Source: Alphaproteobacteria bacterium UBA4588
GTDB taxonomy: Bacteria; Pseudomonadota; Alphaproteobacteria; Rhodobacterales; Rhodobacteraceae
Direction: 5' to 3'
NCBI GenBank assembly: GCA_905182195.1
Contig: CAJJAW010000005.1
Coordinates: forward strand, 248,001-312,000
Length of the DNA: 64,000 nt
Both the position numbers and the translations under genes were made by a program. The notes under the pieces are model-generated. The model saw only the letters and a program-made list of their open reading frames with translations. It ran no database searches and was not told where the DNA came from. This document shows, piece after piece, positions 41,056 to 49,361 of this stretch (position 1 is its first letter; every line of letters begins with the position of its first letter).

Positions 41056-42225
41056 CTAGCTCTTGTCACTATTAGGGGTTCGAGCGAGGGACCTAATAGC
41101 CTTGGTAAGGTTTGCAAGATCACTGCGAATTTCCGACAGGCTTTCTTGCCGCCCAGAAGAAACTTCTTCCAAAACTCGCAACATTTGCACATCTATAGAG
41201 CGCAAGCGCATACGGCTTTCAGCGTCAATACCATCACCACCACTTTCCCCCATCCGCGCAATCATCCTCTCCTGGCTAGTGGCAACGCGTTCTAAGGCTT
41301 GCGTTTGGCCTTGATCAAGTTTTTCAGTCAATTTTTCGATCGTTAAGGTGAGCGCAATTAAATGCGCTTCAACTTCCACCTGGCCCTGGCTGGTTTGTGA
41401 ATACATCCGCGCCATTCCGTCCATCTGTTCAGACATCTGCTCCATCATAGCTCCCAGCATCGTCTGATCTCCACCACCTTCCCCTTCACCGCCAGAAAAA
41501 CCAACACGGGTAATGGTGGAGAGCCATTCTTCCAACTCGCCATAAAAGCGATTCTGACCCCGACCCGAAAACACCTCCAAAAGCCCAACAATGAGTGACC
41601 CGGCAAGGCCTAGCAAAGAGGAAGCAAAGGCGACACCCATGCCATCCAGCTGACCTTCTAGGCCACGTTGTAGTCTAGAAAAAATATCAACTGCACTTTC
41701 ATTCTCTGCGGGCGTCAGAGATTGGATGGTTTGCACCAACGCAGGCACCGTGGTGGCCAAGCCATAAAAGGTTCCCAACAGGCCTAGGAAAATAAGTGTA
41801 TTGGTAATGTAGCGTGTCAGTTCACGCTGCTCATCAATCCTCGTGGATACGCTGTCCAAAATTGAGCGCGACGAAGCAGAGCCCAATTGCATTCTCGCGC
41901 CACGGCCCCTTAAAAGGCTGGCCAAGGGCAAAAGTAATTGTGGAGGCTTGGCCTCTTCGTGCCCGTCACGCTGGGTGACAAACCCTTCAATCCACTGCAC
42001 TGAATAAATCAGCGACAACACTTGATGAAAACAAGTGGCTACGCCGATGATGAATACAAATAAAATAAAGATGTTTAAATAGGGGTTGGCCATAAATGTT
42101 GGCCCAACACTTGGATAGGCTAGATAGCTCAACGCCGAAACACCCGCCACAATGGCCAGCATGGTTAAAATCTGGCTAAACGGCTGTGAGAACTGCGGGT
42201 TTTGATCTCGGCGTATATGATCCAT
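41056..42225 (-). CDS. MotA/TolQ/ExbB-like proton-channel subunit
   Basis: A 389-residue membrane protein with four predicted helices at about 20-36, 50-68, 142-162 and 195-219; the last two (NTLIFLGLLGTFYGLATTV and GMGVAFASSLLGLAGSLIVG) carry the MotA/TolQ/ExbB signature. A cytoplasmic tail of about 170 residues with coiled-coil character (EKLTEKLDQGQTQALERV) follows. It starts the two-gene unit with the OmpA-like protein. By analogy the pair should use the proton gradient to act on the cell wall or periplasm. The role is unknown; flagellar, Tol and Ton genes are absent here. Confidence 0.82.
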   Translation of the reverse strand: MDHIRRDQNPQFSQPFSQILTMLAIVAGVSALSYLAYPSVGPTFMANPYLNIFILFVFIIGVATCFHQVLSLIYSVQWIEGFVTQRDGHEEAKPPQLLLPLASLLRGRGARMQLGSASSRSILDSVSTRIDEQRELTRYITNTLIFLGLLGTFYGLATTVPALVQTIQSLTPAENESAVDIFSRLQRGLEGQLDGMGVAFASSLLGLAGSLIVGLLEVFSGRGQNRFYGELEEWLSTITRVGFSGGEGEGGGDQTMLGAMMEQMSEQMDGMARMYSQTSQGQVEVEAHLIALTLTIEKLTEKLDQGQTQALERVATSQERMIARMGESGGDGIDAESRMRLRSIDVQMLRVLEEVSSGRQESLSEIRSDLANLTKAIRSLARTPNSDKS

Positions 42226-42293
42226 GGTGAGGCCTTGCCTTCAAAAAGTTCTACGATTTAACTTTACTTCGCAACATCCTTTAAGCCAAGCTG

Positions 42294-42824
42294 TTATACA
42301 TATTTCGTTAACTTTGAGACTTCTATTGCTAGATAATCTAACTCCGGATCGGCTATTTGCAAAGATTGCAGAAATTCAGCAGTATTATACAAATATTCCG
42401 AATTAGGCCCACGCCCACCTACAGCGCCCGCAATGATGCGAGCTTGATGGTCTAAATCATATTGGCAATATTGCACATGGCTACGGTCCACCATGTAGGT
42501 CACCGCACGCACATTTCGGCCATCAACCAATTTCAGATCAATCCATTTTTCCTCATAGGCTGAAGAAACCAGCTCACGGGCGCGCAAATATTCTAAAATC
42601 TGATCAGCCTGCGTTTCTGAGGCCCTCAAAGCCAAACCAGCGCAATATGCGCCTTCCCCGGCTTCATCCAGTGCCAGTACAAGCCCTGGCTTTTTCTCAG
42701 TGCCACGATGGTGGATAGAGAGCATACAAAAGCTTCGAGTATAGCCTAGCAAATCCGCGCGGACTTGCTCTACAGGTTCAAACCCTGGGTTCCATAGCAA
42801 GGAGCCATATCCAAATACCCACAT
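42294..42824 (-). CDS. Gamma-glutamylcyclotransferase, ChaC family
   Basis: A 176-residue ChaC-type enzyme that cleaves glutathione to 5-oxoproline and Cys-Gly. The start MWVFGYGSLLWNPGF is the substrate-binding signature, and the catalytic glutamate lies in the SAYEEKW region; GGRGPNSEYLYNTAEFL near the C-terminus is also conserved. It stands alone between the MotA-like gene and the prephenate dehydrogenase gene, all on the minus strand. Confidence 0.93.
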   Translation of the reverse strand: MWVFGYGSLLWNPGFEPVEQVRADLLGYTRSFCMLSIHHRGTEKKPGLVLALDEAGEGAYCAGLALRASETQADQILEYLRARELVSSAYEEKWIDLKLVDGRNVRAVTYMVDRSHVQYCQYDLDHQARIIAGAVGGRGPNSEYLYNTAEFLQSLQIADPELDYLAIEVSKLTKYV

Positions 42825-42921
42825 TGCTTACCACCATTTCGGTATCTGTGATTACACAGTTAATTTCTTTTATAGTCCAAATTACAGCGTACGGTAACAG
42901 TAGGCTCAATTGCAAAAACTT

Positions 42922-43827
42922 CTAGCTCTTGGTGCGACCAAAATCTGGGGCATCAGTGTCTTGGCCCGCATCGATGATGCCACGACGGATTGCGCGGGTA
43001 CGTGAGAAATAGTCATGCAAAAGATCGCCGTCGCCTGTCCGGATTGCGCGTTGTAGCGCAAAAAGCTCTTCAGTGAACCGGCCCAAAACCTCCAACGTAG
43101 CTTCTTTGTTAGACAAAAACACATCACGCCACATGGTTGGATCGCTGGCTGCAATCCGAGTAAAATCCCGAAACCCAGTAGCCGAATAGTTAATTACTTC
43201 AGAATTGGTCACCCGGTGCAGATCATCTGCGACACCAACCATCGTATAGGCAATTAAATGTGGCGCATGGCTGGTGACAGCAAGAACCAGATCATGGTGG
43301 TCTGGGTCGAGCTCATCAACATTAGCACCTAGCCCCTGCCAATAGCTCGATAGAGCCATCACAGCCTCGCGATCCGCCCCATTCGGGGTAAACAGGCACC
43401 ATCGATTATCAAACAATGCAGCAAAGCCAGACTCTGGCCCCGAACGCTCTGTTCCCGCCAAAGGATGAGCTGGGACGAAGTGGATATTTGGAGCTATATG
43501 AGGCTGTACCGCATCGATAACCGCACGTTTCACCGAGCCTACATCGCTTACTGTGCAACCAGGTTTTAGATAAGATGCCATCTCAGCCATCACTGGGCCC
43601 ATGGCCCCAATTGGTACGCACAACACCACCAAGTCGGCATTGGCCACCGCTGCGGCTAGATCATCACACACCGTATCACAAAGCCCAATTTTGCGAGCAG
43701 TATCACGAGTCTCAGCAGTTCGCGCATAACCGGTAACATGCCCAGACATTCCCGCCCTTTTCATGGCCCAGAACATTGAAGAGGCAATCAGTCCTAGCCC
43801 AATCAACGCAACGCGATCATAGCTCAT
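42922..43827 (-). CDS. Prephenate/arogenate dehydrogenase
   Basis: A 301-residue NAD(P)-dependent dehydrogenase of tyrosine synthesis. The Rossmann motif is VALIGLGLIASSM, followed by SDVGSVKRAVID and the catalytic-histidine segment VPAHPLAGTERSGPESG. Whether prephenate or arogenate is preferred cannot be told. The ATG at 43827 overlaps the hisC stop (ATGA), so translation is coupled. Sharing a transcript with the HisC aminotransferase fits a role of HisC-type enzymes in aromatic amino acid synthesis as well. Confidence 0.92.
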   Translation of the reverse strand: MSYDRVALIGLGLIASSMFWAMKRAGMSGHVTGYARTAETRDTARKIGLCDTVCDDLAAAVANADLVVLCVPIGAMGPVMAEMASYLKPGCTVSDVGSVKRAVIDAVQPHIAPNIHFVPAHPLAGTERSGPESGFAALFDNRWCLFTPNGADREAVMALSSYWQGLGANVDELDPDHHDLVLAVTSHAPHLIAYTMVGVADDLHRVTNSEVINYSATGFRDFTRIAASDPTMWRDVFLSNKEATLEVLGRFTEELFALQRAIRTGDGDLLHDYFSRTRAIRRGIIDAGQDTDAPDFGRTKS

Positions 43828-44909
43828 TTTACTTGCTCCATAAAGGCTTTCATGCCGGACACAAGCCGGGCGCAACCAGCCATATCTGGCACAGTAATAC
43901 GTAACGCATGCGGCAGACCATAACTGCCAACCCGGCGCACCAAAATACCGATAGTCTGCAGATAATCATCACAGGCTTCTGCATAGTTTTTATCCACAAA
44001 TCTCGCCAAAATGAAATTGGCCTCAGATGGATCTGAAGCTACGCCCAGAGCAGCCAATTCAGTCACCAACCAAGCACGGGCCCAGTTATTTTGAGCACGG
44101 TGTGTGGTCACAAAGTTTAGATCGCGCACCGCCGCCTCTCCTGCGATCAAGGCCGGTGCAGAGAGATTAAATGGGCCACGCACCCGGTTGAGCACGTCGA
44201 TCACATGTTGCGGCCCATAGCCCCAACCCACGCGTAATCCGCCAAGACCATACATTTTAGAAAGAGTACGCAGCATCACCACATTGCTGTAACGCTCTAC
44301 AAAACCCGCCCCACCATCCCAGCCTTCGACATAATCCGCATAGGCACCGTCCAATACAATCAATACATCCTTTGGCGTGCGAGCTATTAAACGAACAATT
44401 TCGGTATCTGGAATTTTTGTGCCCGTTGGATTGCCTGGGTTGGCCACAAATATTATTCCCGTTCGTGGTGTTACCGCCGCCAGAATAGCGTCCACATCCA
44501 CATATCGCTCTGTTTCCGCCACAGCCACAACTGTGGCGCCAGCCGCCATGGCATAAAGCCTATACATCAAAAACCCGTGGGACGTATGGATCACCTCCAA
44601 GCCGGGGCCAGAATAGGCTTGGCACAAAAAGCTAATCAATTCGTCCGAGCCACAACCACATATAATTTTTTTAATCGAAAGCCCGTGCAATTCTGCCAAA
44701 GCACTCCGTAACCCACTGTGATCCGAATCCGGGTAGCGATGCATCGAGGGCGCAGCCGCTACAAGAGCTTGTTGCGCTGATATCGGCGGTCCATTAGGGT
44801 TCTCGTTCGATGATAGTTTGAGAATATCCTGCACGCCCTGAACAGTGGATTTACCACCCACATATAGCTCAATATCCAGTATTCCGGGCTGAGGTTTTGG
44901 CTGTATCAT
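43824..44909 (-). CDS. hisC: Histidinol-phosphate aminotransferase
   Basis: A 361-residue class II aminotransferase (fold I) with LSSNENPNGPP at the start, FVANPGNPTGTKI, DGAYADYVEG and the PLP lysine in RTLSKMYGLGGLRVGWGYG. It makes histidinol phosphate from imidazole acetol phosphate; close relatives also transaminate aromatic amino acid precursors. Its end overlaps the prephenate dehydrogenase start. It lies just after the rpsD terminator, so it should have its own promoter. Confidence 0.93.
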   Translation of the reverse strand: MIQPKPQPGILDIELYVGGKSTVQGVQDILKLSSNENPNGPPISAQQALVAAAPSMHRYPDSDHSGLRSALAELHGLSIKKIICGCGSDELISFLCQAYSGPGLEVIHTSHGFLMYRLYAMAAGATVVAVAETERYVDVDAILAAVTPRTGIIFVANPGNPTGTKIPDTEIVRLIARTPKDVLIVLDGAYADYVEGWDGGAGFVERYSNVVMLRTLSKMYGLGGLRVGWGYGPQHVIDVLNRVRGPFNLSAPALIAGEAAVRDLNFVTTHRAQNNWARAWLVTELAALGVASDPSEANFILARFVDKNYAEACDDYLQTIGILVRRVGSYGLPHALRITVPDMAGCARLVSGMKAFMEQVK

Positions 44910-44954
44910 ACGATATTCCCTTCTTCTGTCGTTCTAACGTCAATTACACAAAAG

Positions 44955-44988
44955 AAAAGGCCGCAGCGGTTTCCCGTCGCGGCCTTTT
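44955..44988 (-). terminator. Rho-independent terminator of rpsD
   Basis: AAAAGGCCGC (44955-44964) and GCGGCCTTTT (44979-44988) form a ten-base stem 20 bases after the rpsD stop; the arm ends in a T-tract in the minus direction. Confidence 0.85.
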
Positions 44989-45007
44989 GAAATCAATCTG
45001 GCAAAGA

Positions 45008-45628
45008 TTAGTTCTTCGCGTAAAATTCCACCACGAGGTTCGGCTCCATAACAACTGGATAAGGGACATCGCCTAGACCAGGGATGCGTACAAAAGTTGC
45101 AGTCATTTTTGTATGATCAGCATCCATGTAGTCAGGGACGTCACGCTCGGCCAACTGTGTGGCTTCAAGCAAAACAGCCATCTGTTTGGAACGGTCACGA
45201 ACTTCAATCACGTCGCCTTCAGAGACGATGTAGGATGCGATATTGACTTTTTTGCCGTTCACACGAACATGGCCATGATTAACAAACTGACGAGCTGCAA
45301 AAATTGTTGCAACAAATTTAGCGCGATACACAACTGCATCTAAACGGCGTTCCAGTAAACCAATTAGGTTTTCACCAGTGTCGCCTTTTACACGTTCTGC
45401 TTCAGCGTATATGCGACGGAATTGCTTCTCGGTCAAATCGCCATAATAGCCTTTTAGCTTCTGCTTAGCGCGCAGCTGAATGCCGAAATCGGACAACTTA
45501 CCTTTACGGCGCTGACCATGCTGGCCTGGGCCATATTCACGACGATTTACGGGCGATTTAGGCCGACCCCAGATATTCTCGCCCATGCGACGGTCAATTT
45601 TGTATTTGGCAGCGGTACGTTTTGTCAC
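45008..45628 (-). CDS. rpsD: 30S ribosomal protein S4
   Basis: A 206-residue primary 16S rRNA-binding protein. The zinc-free N-terminus ([19 protein letters not shown]), the S4 domain [14 protein letters not shown]...[12 protein letters not shown] and the C-terminal [18 protein letters not shown] are standard. The start is a GTG at 45628, preceded by GGAGATCAGCC; the frame is open upstream to 45712 but that part is leader RNA. It is monocistronic, with a strong promoter, a structured leader and a terminator. Confidence 0.97.
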   Translation of the reverse strand: MTKRTAAKYKIDRRMGENIWGRPKSPVNRREYGPGQHGQRRKGKLSDFGIQLRAKQKLKGYYGDLTEKQFRRIYAEAERVKGDTGENLIGLLERRLDAVVYRAKFVATIFAARQFVNHGHVRVNGKKVNIASYIVSEGDVIEVRDRSKQMAVLLEATQLAERDVPDYMDADHTKMTATFVRIPGLGDVPYPVVMEPNLVVEFYAKN

Positions 45629-45738
45629 CGGCTGATCTCCTTCAGATATGTTCGAAGCCCTACACGGGCCACTATGAAGGGCGTTGTCCTTTGGGCGAAC
45701 CCCGACAGGCATCCCCTTGCGGGGGCCACCAACACCAA
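45629..45738 (-). promoter_or_regulatory. Structured 5' leader of rpsD
   Basis: Between the predicted transcript start and the GTG there are about 110 bases that can form two hairpins: GGCatCCCC-ttgc-GGGGgGCC (45708-45727; on the RNA a GCAA tetraloop between four C and four G) and GCCCT/AGGGC (45657-45682). S4 represses its own synthesis in several bacteria by binding leader RNA, so this could be such a site. That function is an inference. Confidence 0.4.
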
Positions 45739-45745
45739 TGAAAGG

Positions 45746-45774
45746 CGAATGCCAGCCAATCGATTTAATGTCAA
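45746..45774 (-). promoter_or_regulatory. Putative rpsD promoter
   Basis: A perfect -35 element TTGACA (45774-45769), a 17-base spacer and a weak -10 CATTCG (45751-45746) lie about 120 bases upstream of the rpsD start. Confidence 0.5.
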
Positions 45775-45856
45775 GCTGGGATGCGTGCCGCAGTGCTTAG
45801 CAGACCGCAAAACACCTTACATTCGAGCCTCAAGCGGCCTAGCCTCAAAAAACAAT

Positions 45857-45886
45857 AAAGAGGAACGCCTTACAGCGTTCCTCTTT
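45857..45886 (-). terminator. Strong hairpin with T-tract, minus-strand terminator
   Basis: AAAGAGGAACGC (45857-45868) and GCGTTCCTCTTT (45875-45886) are perfect 12-base arms with a six-base loop. In the minus direction the arm is followed by ATTGTTTTTT. It ends transcription from the helicase side, before the rpsD promoter. Confidence 0.8.
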
Positions 45887-45888
45887 CA

Positions 45889-46014
45889 TCAACGTCCCTC
45901 ACGGGAGGATTGGTCGCGGAGCCCTTCGTCCACTTCTATATGTGATCCTAAGATCGCACCGGTGGCGTATTGGCCCTGCTTGTATTCACTGCTCAGTCTT
46001 GCGCTGATTTGATC
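45889..46014 (-). other. Unrecognised coding-like fragment between the helicase gene and its terminator
   Basis: On the minus strand the frame after TAA reads DQISARLSSEYKQGQYATGA, ILGSHIEVDEGLRDQSSREG and R to TGA (45891-45889), 41 codons with protein-like composition but no usual start codon. It stops two bases before the terminator hairpin. It may be a remnant of a lost gene's C-terminus or part of a small RNA. I do not recognise a family. Confidence 0.35.
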
Positions 46015-46109
46015 TTACTGATTCGTAACAGAGGTGATTCTGCTTGTGAATCCCTTTTATTAAAATTTTCTCAAAAAAGCGCTCTTACCCAGCGTGGGTG
46101 CAGAGAATT

Positions 46110-48143
46110 TCATACAGGTTTGCGCTTTGGCTTGCCCGGGTCAAATTTCTGTTTGCTCACATTGACACGGGGCTTACCCGCCTTTGGGCTTGCACTGCCT
46201 GCGTAATTCACGGACTTTCCACCAGGTTTACCTGTGGGCTTGCCTGCAGGTTTACCACCGGGTTTGCCAAAAAATTTTGACGGCTTACCTGCATGTGGTT
46301 TGGACGTGCCCGCAGAACCACTAGGTTTTTTCTTGAAGGATTCCAACACACCACCAGGTCGGGTTTGGGCTGCGGTCTTAGACTTATATTTTGGCTTGCT
46401 CTCGCCCGCATGGGTCTTGCCGTCATTTGGTTTTGGCTTGCGTGGCTTTTGGCTAGGCGTATCATTCCATTCAATTGGGATGCTGGGCTTCCCCTTGGCA
46501 CGTGGCTTTTTGTCGGCCCAAGGCTTTGGTGAACTCGACCGCTCATAAGCCACATCCGCAGGAGGGCCTTTTAATTCAGTTACCAAAGCACTGTCTTCTG
46601 CTGTCATATCTGGGCCTAAAGCCTTTTTGAAGCCTTCAACACTGGCCAGTTTAACCTCAAAGAAGGATGCATCCGGGTGAATTTTAATCGCCCCAATATC
46701 ATGTTTAGTGATGCCACCAGCGTTGCAGATCATAGGCAACAAGCGTCCAGGAACTGTTCCTGAGGCGCGACCACCCGGAACAGAGAACCAGATGGTGGGA
46801 CCAAAATCAGCAACACGTCTTGGCTTCGCTTCTTTGACGTCACGGGCATCTACAGCTGAAAGCTCTTCAGGTGCGGATTGCTTGGAGGTGTAGATCCGCA
46901 AATATGCCGCAGCCAGTTGGGTAGGACTGAAATGGGACAACAACTCATCAACAGCCACTTGGTCTTTTTCGTTGATCTCTTCACGCCAAGCTGGATCGGC
47001 CAACAAACGTTCACTGTCTTTAGCTCTCACCTCATCCGCAGAAGGCGGCACAGCCCATTCAGCTGTAACTTTTGCACCTTGCAAGATGCGCTCGGCTTTA
47101 CGGCGCGTCGATGGCGGTACGATCAGAGCGGATATGCCCTTTCGCCCAGCCCGGCCAGTTCTGCCAGAACGATGCATCAGAATTTCATAGTTAGTGGGCA
47201 ATTCGGCATGTACCACCAGATCAAGGTTCGGTAAATCGATGCCACGGGCAGCCACATCGGTAGCCACACAAATACGCGCACGACCATCCCGCATTGCTTG
47301 CAAGGCATGAGAGCGCTCGGCTTGGCTCAACTCACCCGACAGGCTCACCACGGAAAATCCACGGTTTGATAGACGGGTGGTGAGGCGATTGACCATCACG
47401 CGTGTATTGGCGAAAACCAACGCGTTTGGCGCTTCATAAAAGCGTAAAACGTTGATAATGGCATTTTCCATATCACGCGCCGAAACACTCAAAGCCCGAT
47501 ATTGAATGTCTGTGTGCTGCGATTTCTCTGCCACAGTAGACACGCGCACCGCATTCTTTTGGTAGGATTTTGCCAGCGTCGCGATGGATTTTGGTACGGT
47601 GGCTGAAAACATCAAAGTGCGGCGGGATTCGGGCGCATGGCCCAAAATGAACTCCAGATCATCCTTGAAACCCAGATCAAGCATCTCATCAGCTTCATCC
47701 AAGACCACGGCCCGCAATTCGGACAGGTCAATGGATTTACGCATTATGTGATCGCGCAGACGGCCCGGTGTGGCCACAACTATATGCGCACCCCGCTCTA
47801 GAGTGCGACGCTCATCGCGCATGTCCATACCACCTACACAAGAGGCCATCGTTGCGCGCGCTTCACCATAGAGCCATTGCAACTCACGTTTTACTTGCAA
47901 TGCCAACTCACGGGTTGGTGCAATGACCAAAGCAAGAGGTTTGGAGGCGCGTTCAAGGAACTCATTTTGACCCAAAAGGCTATCGCCAATGGCAAGTCCG
48001 AAGCCTACAGTTTTACCAGAACCCGTTTGGGCAGATACTAGCAAATCGGCACCTATTAATTCGGGGGCCGTGACGGCCGTTTGGACAGGAGTCAAAGTTT
48101 CGTAGCCGCGCTTCTGCAGCGCGTCAGCTAGAGCTTGTTTCAC
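46110..48143 (-). CDS. DEAD-box ATP-dependent RNA helicase with DbpA-type RNA-binding domain and Gly-Lys-Pro-rich tail
   Basis: A 677-residue helicase. The DEAD core has AQTGSGKTVGFGLA (motif I), PTRELALQV, VLDEADEMLD (motif II), FSAT and HRSGRTGRAGRKG (motif VI). Around residues 435-515 a DbpA/CsdA-like RNA-binding domain is suggested by GRLLPMICNAGGITKHDIGAI. The last 100 or so residues are low-complexity and basic, with repeating G-K-P units, likely disordered and RNA-binding. This architecture resembles CsdA/DeaD, used in cold adaptation and ribosome assembly; the exact role is inferred. It starts at ATG 48143. Confidence 0.93.
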   Translation of the reverse strand: MKQALADALQKRGYETLTPVQTAVTAPELIGADLLVSAQTGSGKTVGFGLAIGDSLLGQNEFLERASKPLALVIAPTRELALQVKRELQWLYGEARATMASCVGGMDMRDERRTLERGAHIVVATPGRLRDHIMRKSIDLSELRAVVLDEADEMLDLGFKDDLEFILGHAPESRRTLMFSATVPKSIATLAKSYQKNAVRVSTVAEKSQHTDIQYRALSVSARDMENAIINVLRFYEAPNALVFANTRVMVNRLTTRLSNRGFSVVSLSGELSQAERSHALQAMRDGRARICVATDVAARGIDLPNLDLVVHAELPTNYEILMHRSGRTGRAGRKGISALIVPPSTRRKAERILQGAKVTAEWAVPPSADEVRAKDSERLLADPAWREEINEKDQVAVDELLSHFSPTQLAAAYLRIYTSKQSAPEELSAVDARDVKEAKPRRVADFGPTIWFSVPGGRASGTVPGRLLPMICNAGGITKHDIGAIKIHPDASFFEVKLASVEGFKKALGPDMTAEDSALVTELKGPPADVAYERSSSPKPWADKKPRAKGKPSIPIEWNDTPSQKPRKPKPNDGKTHAGESKPKYKSKTAAQTRPGGVLESFKKKPSGSAGTSKPHAGKPSKFFGKPGGKPAGKPTGKPGGKSVNYAGSASPKAGKPRVNVSKQKFDPGKPKRKPV

Positions 48144-48321
48144 AAGAATATCTTTCTATGTCATGCGAGCGCTGCAGCCCCCCATGGACCGACAAACCCC
48201 AAGAAACCTCCTTCAATGAGGCTTAATAATTGGCGGCTAGGCTATTTTAGATGGGAAGTATAGAGGCAGAGCAAAAATAGCTATGCCGATACCTCTTGAA
48301 AAGGCCGCAATTATAACCCAC
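48144..48321. other. Upstream region of the helicase gene
   Basis: 178 bases between the helicase start and the end of the DCC-family gene. It should contain the helicase promoter. No terminator or further gene is evident. Confidence 0.3.
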
Positions 48322-48681
48322 TCACTTAGACCTTGCGCGGCGTCTTTTGTGAGCCACAAACAGCAGTGGTGCCAAAACCCGTCGATAGACCAACGAGGAG
48401 AAAGCCTTGATTGGCTTAAAATTTATAATTAGGGCAAGAACCCTAAAATAAGGCAAAATCTGCCAAATGGCTACGAATGCATTTACACCAATAATCAGGT
48501 TTCCATCACGCCTCGCATGCAATTGCTGTGCTGCTTGATCTTCGGTCAGCCCCCAATCAGTCGCAGCATCGGCTGTAATTTTGATATATTCGACCTCATC
48601 GCCAGACAGGCGTTCGTAATGCTCAATCTCACGCCTGCATATAGGGCATTCAGCATTATATAGGACTTCCAACTTCGCCAT
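48322..48681 (-). CDS. DCC-family thiol-disulfide oxidoreductase-like protein (DUF393)
   Basis: A 119-residue protein with the DUF393/DCC signature: LEVLYNAECPICRREIEHYE, giving a CPIC dithiol near residue 14, and the later AFVAIWQILPYFR segment. The fold is thioredoxin-like; the function in bacteria is not known. It carries a basic C-terminus (HKRRRARSK). It is a single gene on the minus strand between the cupin gene and the helicase. Confidence 0.88.
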   Translation of the reverse strand: MAKLEVLYNAECPICRREIEHYERLSGDEVEYIKITADAATDWGLTEDQAAQQLHARRDGNLIIGVNAFVAIWQILPYFRVLALIINFKPIKAFSSLVYRRVLAPLLFVAHKRRRARSK

Positions 48682-48794
48682 GATCCGCCTGCCTTAATAT
48701 TTCTACACGTTATACATAGTGCAATGATGCAGGCTTCCTAGTCCAACAAAACGATATCGGTCACGAATAGAGGCATTAGTAGCAAAGCCAATTT

Positions 48795-49148
48795 CTATTT
48801 GAGTTTAATGTCAAAATGCTTACGGATAGGCTCAATAATTTGCCATGTCCCTTTGAATCCAGGCTCCACAACAAAGGCTTCACCAGCACCAAGTTCCACA
48901 GGACTTTCACCATCCGCGGTGATGATCAGCTTACCGGCGATAATGTGCACAAACTCATAGTCAGTATAGGTCGCATGATAGGATCCTGGGGTTGCCTCCC
49001 AATAGCCAGAGATCATACTCTCATCATGGCTGGTGTAGAGGATCCAGGTTTTCATGGTTGGCGCACCCTCAGTAACTACCCAACCCTCTAAATCATCGGT
49101 GATTGGTATTACGTCGGAGATGTCTTGCAGTTTATTAATGTGGGGCAC
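48795..49148 (-). CDS. Cupin-domain protein
   Basis: A 117-residue single-domain cupin related to the DUF861/ethanolamine-utilisation EutQ-like group: GYWEATPGSYHATYTDYEFV, HIIAGKLIITADGESPVELG and AGEAFVVEPGFKGTWQI. The usual metal histidines are partly replaced, and no catalytic role can be assigned. It lies downstream of nrdJ on the same strand but 213 bases away, so an own promoter is likely. Confidence 0.85.
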   Translation of the reverse strand: MPHINKLQDISDVIPITDDLEGWVVTEGAPTMKTWILYTSHDESMISGYWEATPGSYHATYTDYEFVHIIAGKLIITADGESPVELGAGEAFVVEPGFKGTWQIIEPIRKHFDIKLK

Positions 49149-49361
49149 TTTTTACTATCCTATTAAAGAGAAATGTTGAGCAAGAATTTTAATACTTAGG
49201 GATATTCTTAGTAATACCGTGATCTAACACGAATATTATTTAACACGAAACGTCACGTCTGGTCGTGAGAACTACTACCCCACAATATTATAAAATCTGT
49301 AAAGCCCAGTGGGAGACTGTGTTTTGGATTGCAACAAAACGGAGAAGATCTACTCAGGATT
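49149..49361. other. Gap between nrdJ and the cupin gene with a direct repeat
   Basis: 213 AT-rich bases. TAACACGAA occurs twice at 49225-49233 and 49241-49249, 16 bases apart, which could be a paired regulator site. No terminator is obvious after nrdJ. Confidence 0.3.

Noticed and set aside
38690-42225. Zorya-type phage defence (ZorA/ZorB)
   Set aside because: The pair is MotA/MotB-like as in Zorya, but no ZorC, ZorD or ZorE gene is next to it; flanking genes are clpA and chaC, and the long coiled coil is on the OmpA-domain protein, not on the MotA-like one.
38690-42225. Flagellar motor MotA/MotB
   Set aside because: No flagellar genes nearby, and sizes and coiled-coil layout differ from flagellar stators.
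45629-45712. N-terminal extension of ribosomal protein S4
   Set aside because: The frame is open upstream, but the GTG at 45628 has a good ribosome site and gives the standard S4 start.
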